Part shown: piece after piece, positions 62,547 through 64,000 of the stretch
How positions within the stretch are numbered: the stretch's first letter is position 1
Layout of the letters: every line of letters begins with the position of its first letter
Assembly: GCA_016208305.1 (NCBI GenBank)
Contig: JACQYI010000046.1
Span: 34,412-98,411 of the forward strand
DNA from: Oscillatoriophycideae cyanobacterium NC_groundwater_1537_Pr4_S-0.65um_50_18
GTDB taxonomy: Bacteria; Cyanobacteriota; Cyanobacteriia; Elainellales; Elainellaceae
Length of the DNA: 64,000 bases
Direction: 5' to 3'
The notes under the pieces: generated by a model
Databases searched by the model: none
Seen by the model: the letters and a program-made list of their open reading frames with translations, nothing else
Told to the model about the DNA's origin: nothing
Translations under genes and position numbers: made by a program

Positions 62547-63658
62547 TGGGTCGAATTCCCGCAATTAATCAACGTTTTACAGGAGCCTATCAAGCTACTG
62601 AACAGGCTCAAAAGATAGAAGAACTTCAGTCGGAAGTGGAGCATCTGCGTGCGGCTCAGTCTCCTGATTTAGAAGCGCAGCTAGAAGTTTTACGAGAACA
62701 GCTCAAGCTTCAGTCCGGAGAGCTGGCTATTGAGGTAGCCTTGATTCAGGCCAATCCGCATCAGCCGCGTCAGACGATCACTTCAGAGAGTATTCAGACG
62801 ATCGCTCAGAGCTTAGAAAAAGATGGTCAGATTACACCGCTAATCCTCATTCCTCGCGGCAAGCACTACCTTATATGGGATGGACAGCGGCGATGGGAGG
62901 CCGCTAAGCTGCTAGGCTGGCAAACTTTGCAGGCCGTAACGGCACCCATGCCGAAGGATTTGCATCGTAAGGCGTTACTGACGTTTATTCATCATGAAGA
63001 CCTGAATCCGTTGGATAAAGCGGAAGCGATCGTCAAGGAGATTGCTGAATCAACAGGCATAACGGCTGATGAGATTCCAACTATGCTGTCTACAGTGTTG
63101 CGTCGGCTAGAACGGGCACAACTTATCAATCAATTGACTGGTTTAGTGGCGGGTACTCCTGAAGTACAACAGCAAGGGCTACGGCAGTTGGACATTGGTG
63201 AAAAAGAGATGAGTCTCTTATTAGCTTTACTGGATTTAGGTTTGAACCCAGCTTCAGTCAAAGCTAATTTACTGTCTATGCTGGCTTTGCCAACCGATCT
63301 TAAGCAGGCTATTCGCGAGCGGGGGTTAAAGGGTGCTCATGCTCTGGCGCTGGCTAGTCTCTCTGCTAAAACCTTAAGGACATCAGAACGTCAAGCTACT
63401 AAAGAGCGCCTTGCAGTGACGCAACAGATGATTGATCAAGATCTAACTGTCGCTAAAACCCGTGAGTTAGTCAGCCAGATTAAGGCAAAGTATCTCAACT
63501 CTGAGCCTACTGAGTCTAAGGAGATTGCGATCGCCACTAAAGGGCTTGAAAGACTATCATCAGATACGCTGAAGGCGATCAATCAGAACCAGTTGGCAGA
63601 GCTACGGCAAGTCCTTCAGAAAAAACTTGCGGAGATTGACGTTATCTTGTCGAAGTAG
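62546..63658 (+). CDS. parB: ParB-type partition protein
   Basis: DNA-binding partition protein of about 370 residues. A coiled coil (about 15-60) precedes the ParB nuclease-like / CTPase domain, with IQANPHQPRQ (near 70), GQRRWEAAKLLGW (near 112, in place of the GERRxRA box) and HEDLNPLDKAEAI (near 150). A helix-turn-helix region (about 165-210) and a C-terminal dimerisation part follow. ATG 62546 overlaps the parA stop (TAATG) with AAGGA eight bases before, preferred over ATG 62540. It would bind parS-like sites, for which the palindromes near 61075 and 63710 are candidates. An N-terminal coiled coil is unusual for chromosomal ParB. Confidence 0.9.
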   Translation: MGRIPAINQRFTGAYQATEQAQKIEELQSEVEHLRAAQSPDLEAQLEVLREQLKLQSGELAIEVALIQANPHQPRQTITSESIQTIAQSLEKDGQITPLILIPRGKHYLIWDGQRRWEAAKLLGWQTLQAVTAPMPKDLHRKALLTFIHHEDLNPLDKAEAIVKEIAESTGITADEIPTMLSTVLRRLERAQLINQLTGLVAGTPEVQQQGLRQLDIGEKEMSLLLALLDLGLNPASVKANLLSMLALPTDLKQAIRERGLKGAHALALASLSAKTLRTSERQATKERLAVTQQMIDQDLTVAKTRELVSQIKAKYLNSEPTESKEIAIATKGLERLSSDTLKAINQNQLAELRQVLQKKLAEIDVILSK

Positions 63659-63709
63659 TTTGCTTGCTAATAGAGCAGTATGGATAGCACCTACAGAAGG
63701 TTGGATTAA

Positions 63710-63739
63710 TTCTGTCGATGTGTAATTAATTCGACAGAA
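63710..63739. promoter_or_regulatory. Palindrome downstream of parB, candidate parS
   Basis: TTCTGTCGA and TCGACAGAA are exact inverted arms with a 12-base spacer, the same arms and spacing as in the palindrome at 61075-61106. It lies 52 bases after the parB stop and does not precede any close start codon, which speaks for a centromere site rather than only an operator. Confidence 0.65.
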
Positions 63740-63787
63740 AAAGCTTTCTTGACACTACCTCAACAGTTTTGAGAGCGATCGTATTTC

Positions 63788-64000
63788 TTAGAGGATGTTT
63801 GGAAAGTAGCAAAGGGCACCAGTATACAGAAAAGCTTCCTGGGGTTTTAGGCTGAATAAATCTAATCCAAACAGCTCTCCAGGAAGCCATGACTCTAGCC
63901 TACGTTAGCGAACTCACGCTTGAGCAATACGAATTGTTTGAATCCCTCCTGACCCCTGAATCCAAGAGTGGAAGACCTCGCACCGTTAACCTGATGTGGG
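63788..64000 (+). mobile_element. Left end of an IS5-like insertion sequence, incomplete
   Basis: The left inverted repeat starts about GAGGATGTTTGGAAAG at 63791, preceded by CTTA, and leads to a transposase gene at 63889 that runs off the window. The same end sequence is found as a remnant at 61431. The right end is not in the window. Confidence 0.7.
63889..64000 (+). CDS. Transposase, IS5-like family, N-terminal part
   Basis: Partial coding region of 37 residues, open at the window edge, starting at ATG 63889 with AGGAAGCC just upstream. The start MTLAYVSELTLEQYELFESLL (abridged: SELTLEQYELFESLL) followed by SGRPRTVNL matches the N-terminus of IS5-family (DUF4096-type) transposases common in cyanobacteria. 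The catalytic DDE residues lie beyond the window, so activity cannot be judged. Confidence 0.72.
   Translation, partial: MTLAYVSELTLEQYELFESLLTPESKSGRPRTVNLMW

Noticed and set aside
1..64000. tRNA, rRNA and riboswitch genes
   Set aside because: No cloverleaf, rRNA segment or known riboswitch core was recognised by eye. A covariance-model scan would be needed to exclude small RNAs.

Overview
The window looks like DNA from a filamentous, Leptolyngbya-like cyanobacterium. The evidence is the very frequent HIP1 octamer GCGATCGC, the large hybrid histidine kinases, the short FeoB form, DUF1400 domains, a TamB/AsmA-type envelope protein and many small intergenic repeats. The genus is an inference. 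No rRNA, tRNA or CRISPR array was found and no core housekeeping operon is present. A ParA-ParB pair, a tyrosine recombinase and the start of an IS element lie at the right end, so the window may come from a large plasmid or a plasmid-like accessory region. This too is an inference.

Region by region: (1) 1-10.5 kb: two large hybrid histidine kinases with paralogous C-terminal halves around a PhoD-like phosphatase, then an SH3-type lipoprotein. (2) 10.6-28.8 kb: a metal-handling island. It holds a Cys-rich Csp-like copper storage protein, FeoA-FeoB, ZnuA-ZnuC-ZnuB behind a clear Zur box, a double-DUF305 Met-rich lipoprotein (CopM-like), a CopA-cupredoxin-methyltransferase operon, CopZ, a DUF202 membrane protein, a lone CysA ATPase and a CadD-type transporter. 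An RTX repeat protein and a ketoacyl-ACP synthase III lie among them. (3) 28.9-33 kb: a two-gene signalling operon (dCache-HAMP hybrid kinase plus REC-kinase). (4) 33.4-37.8 kb: hypothetical proteins, an EcsC/TerB-like protein, a YhcG/DUF1016 nuclease-like protein and a DUF1993 protein. (5) 38.1-40.9 kb: an operon of DUF1190 protein, glutathionylspermidine-synthase-like ATP-grasp ligase and a diiron protein. (6) 41-44.2 kb: a sugar ABC importer without its ATPase. (7) 44.3-50.7 kb: a secreted repeat protein, an aldo/keto reductase, a flavin oxidoreductase with a divergent LysR gene, and a TVP38-type membrane protein. (8) 50.8-57.5 kb: an AsmA/TamB-like protein fused to a DUF1400 domain, facing an operon of a C45 Ntn-hydrolase and a tandem-DUF1400 protein. 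(9) 57.8-64 kb: a PPC-like protein, two unknown proteins, a tyrosine recombinase, a small coiled-coil protein, ParA-ParB, and the left end of an IS5-like element.

Three candidates seem most worth following. First, DUF1400 domains occur three times in two convergent genes with no alpha/beta hydrolase, next to an Ntn-hydrolase. Second, the DUF1190/ATP-grasp/diiron operon could be a peptide- or polyamine-modifying pathway. Third, the par cassette is bracketed by matching palindromes (TTCTGTCGA-N12-TCGACAGAA) that could be centromere or operator sites. The intergenic DNA is also unusual: exact 13-17-bp tandem duplications sit on start or stop codons of many genes, and there are MITE-like hairpins and a shared bidirectional terminator hairpin.
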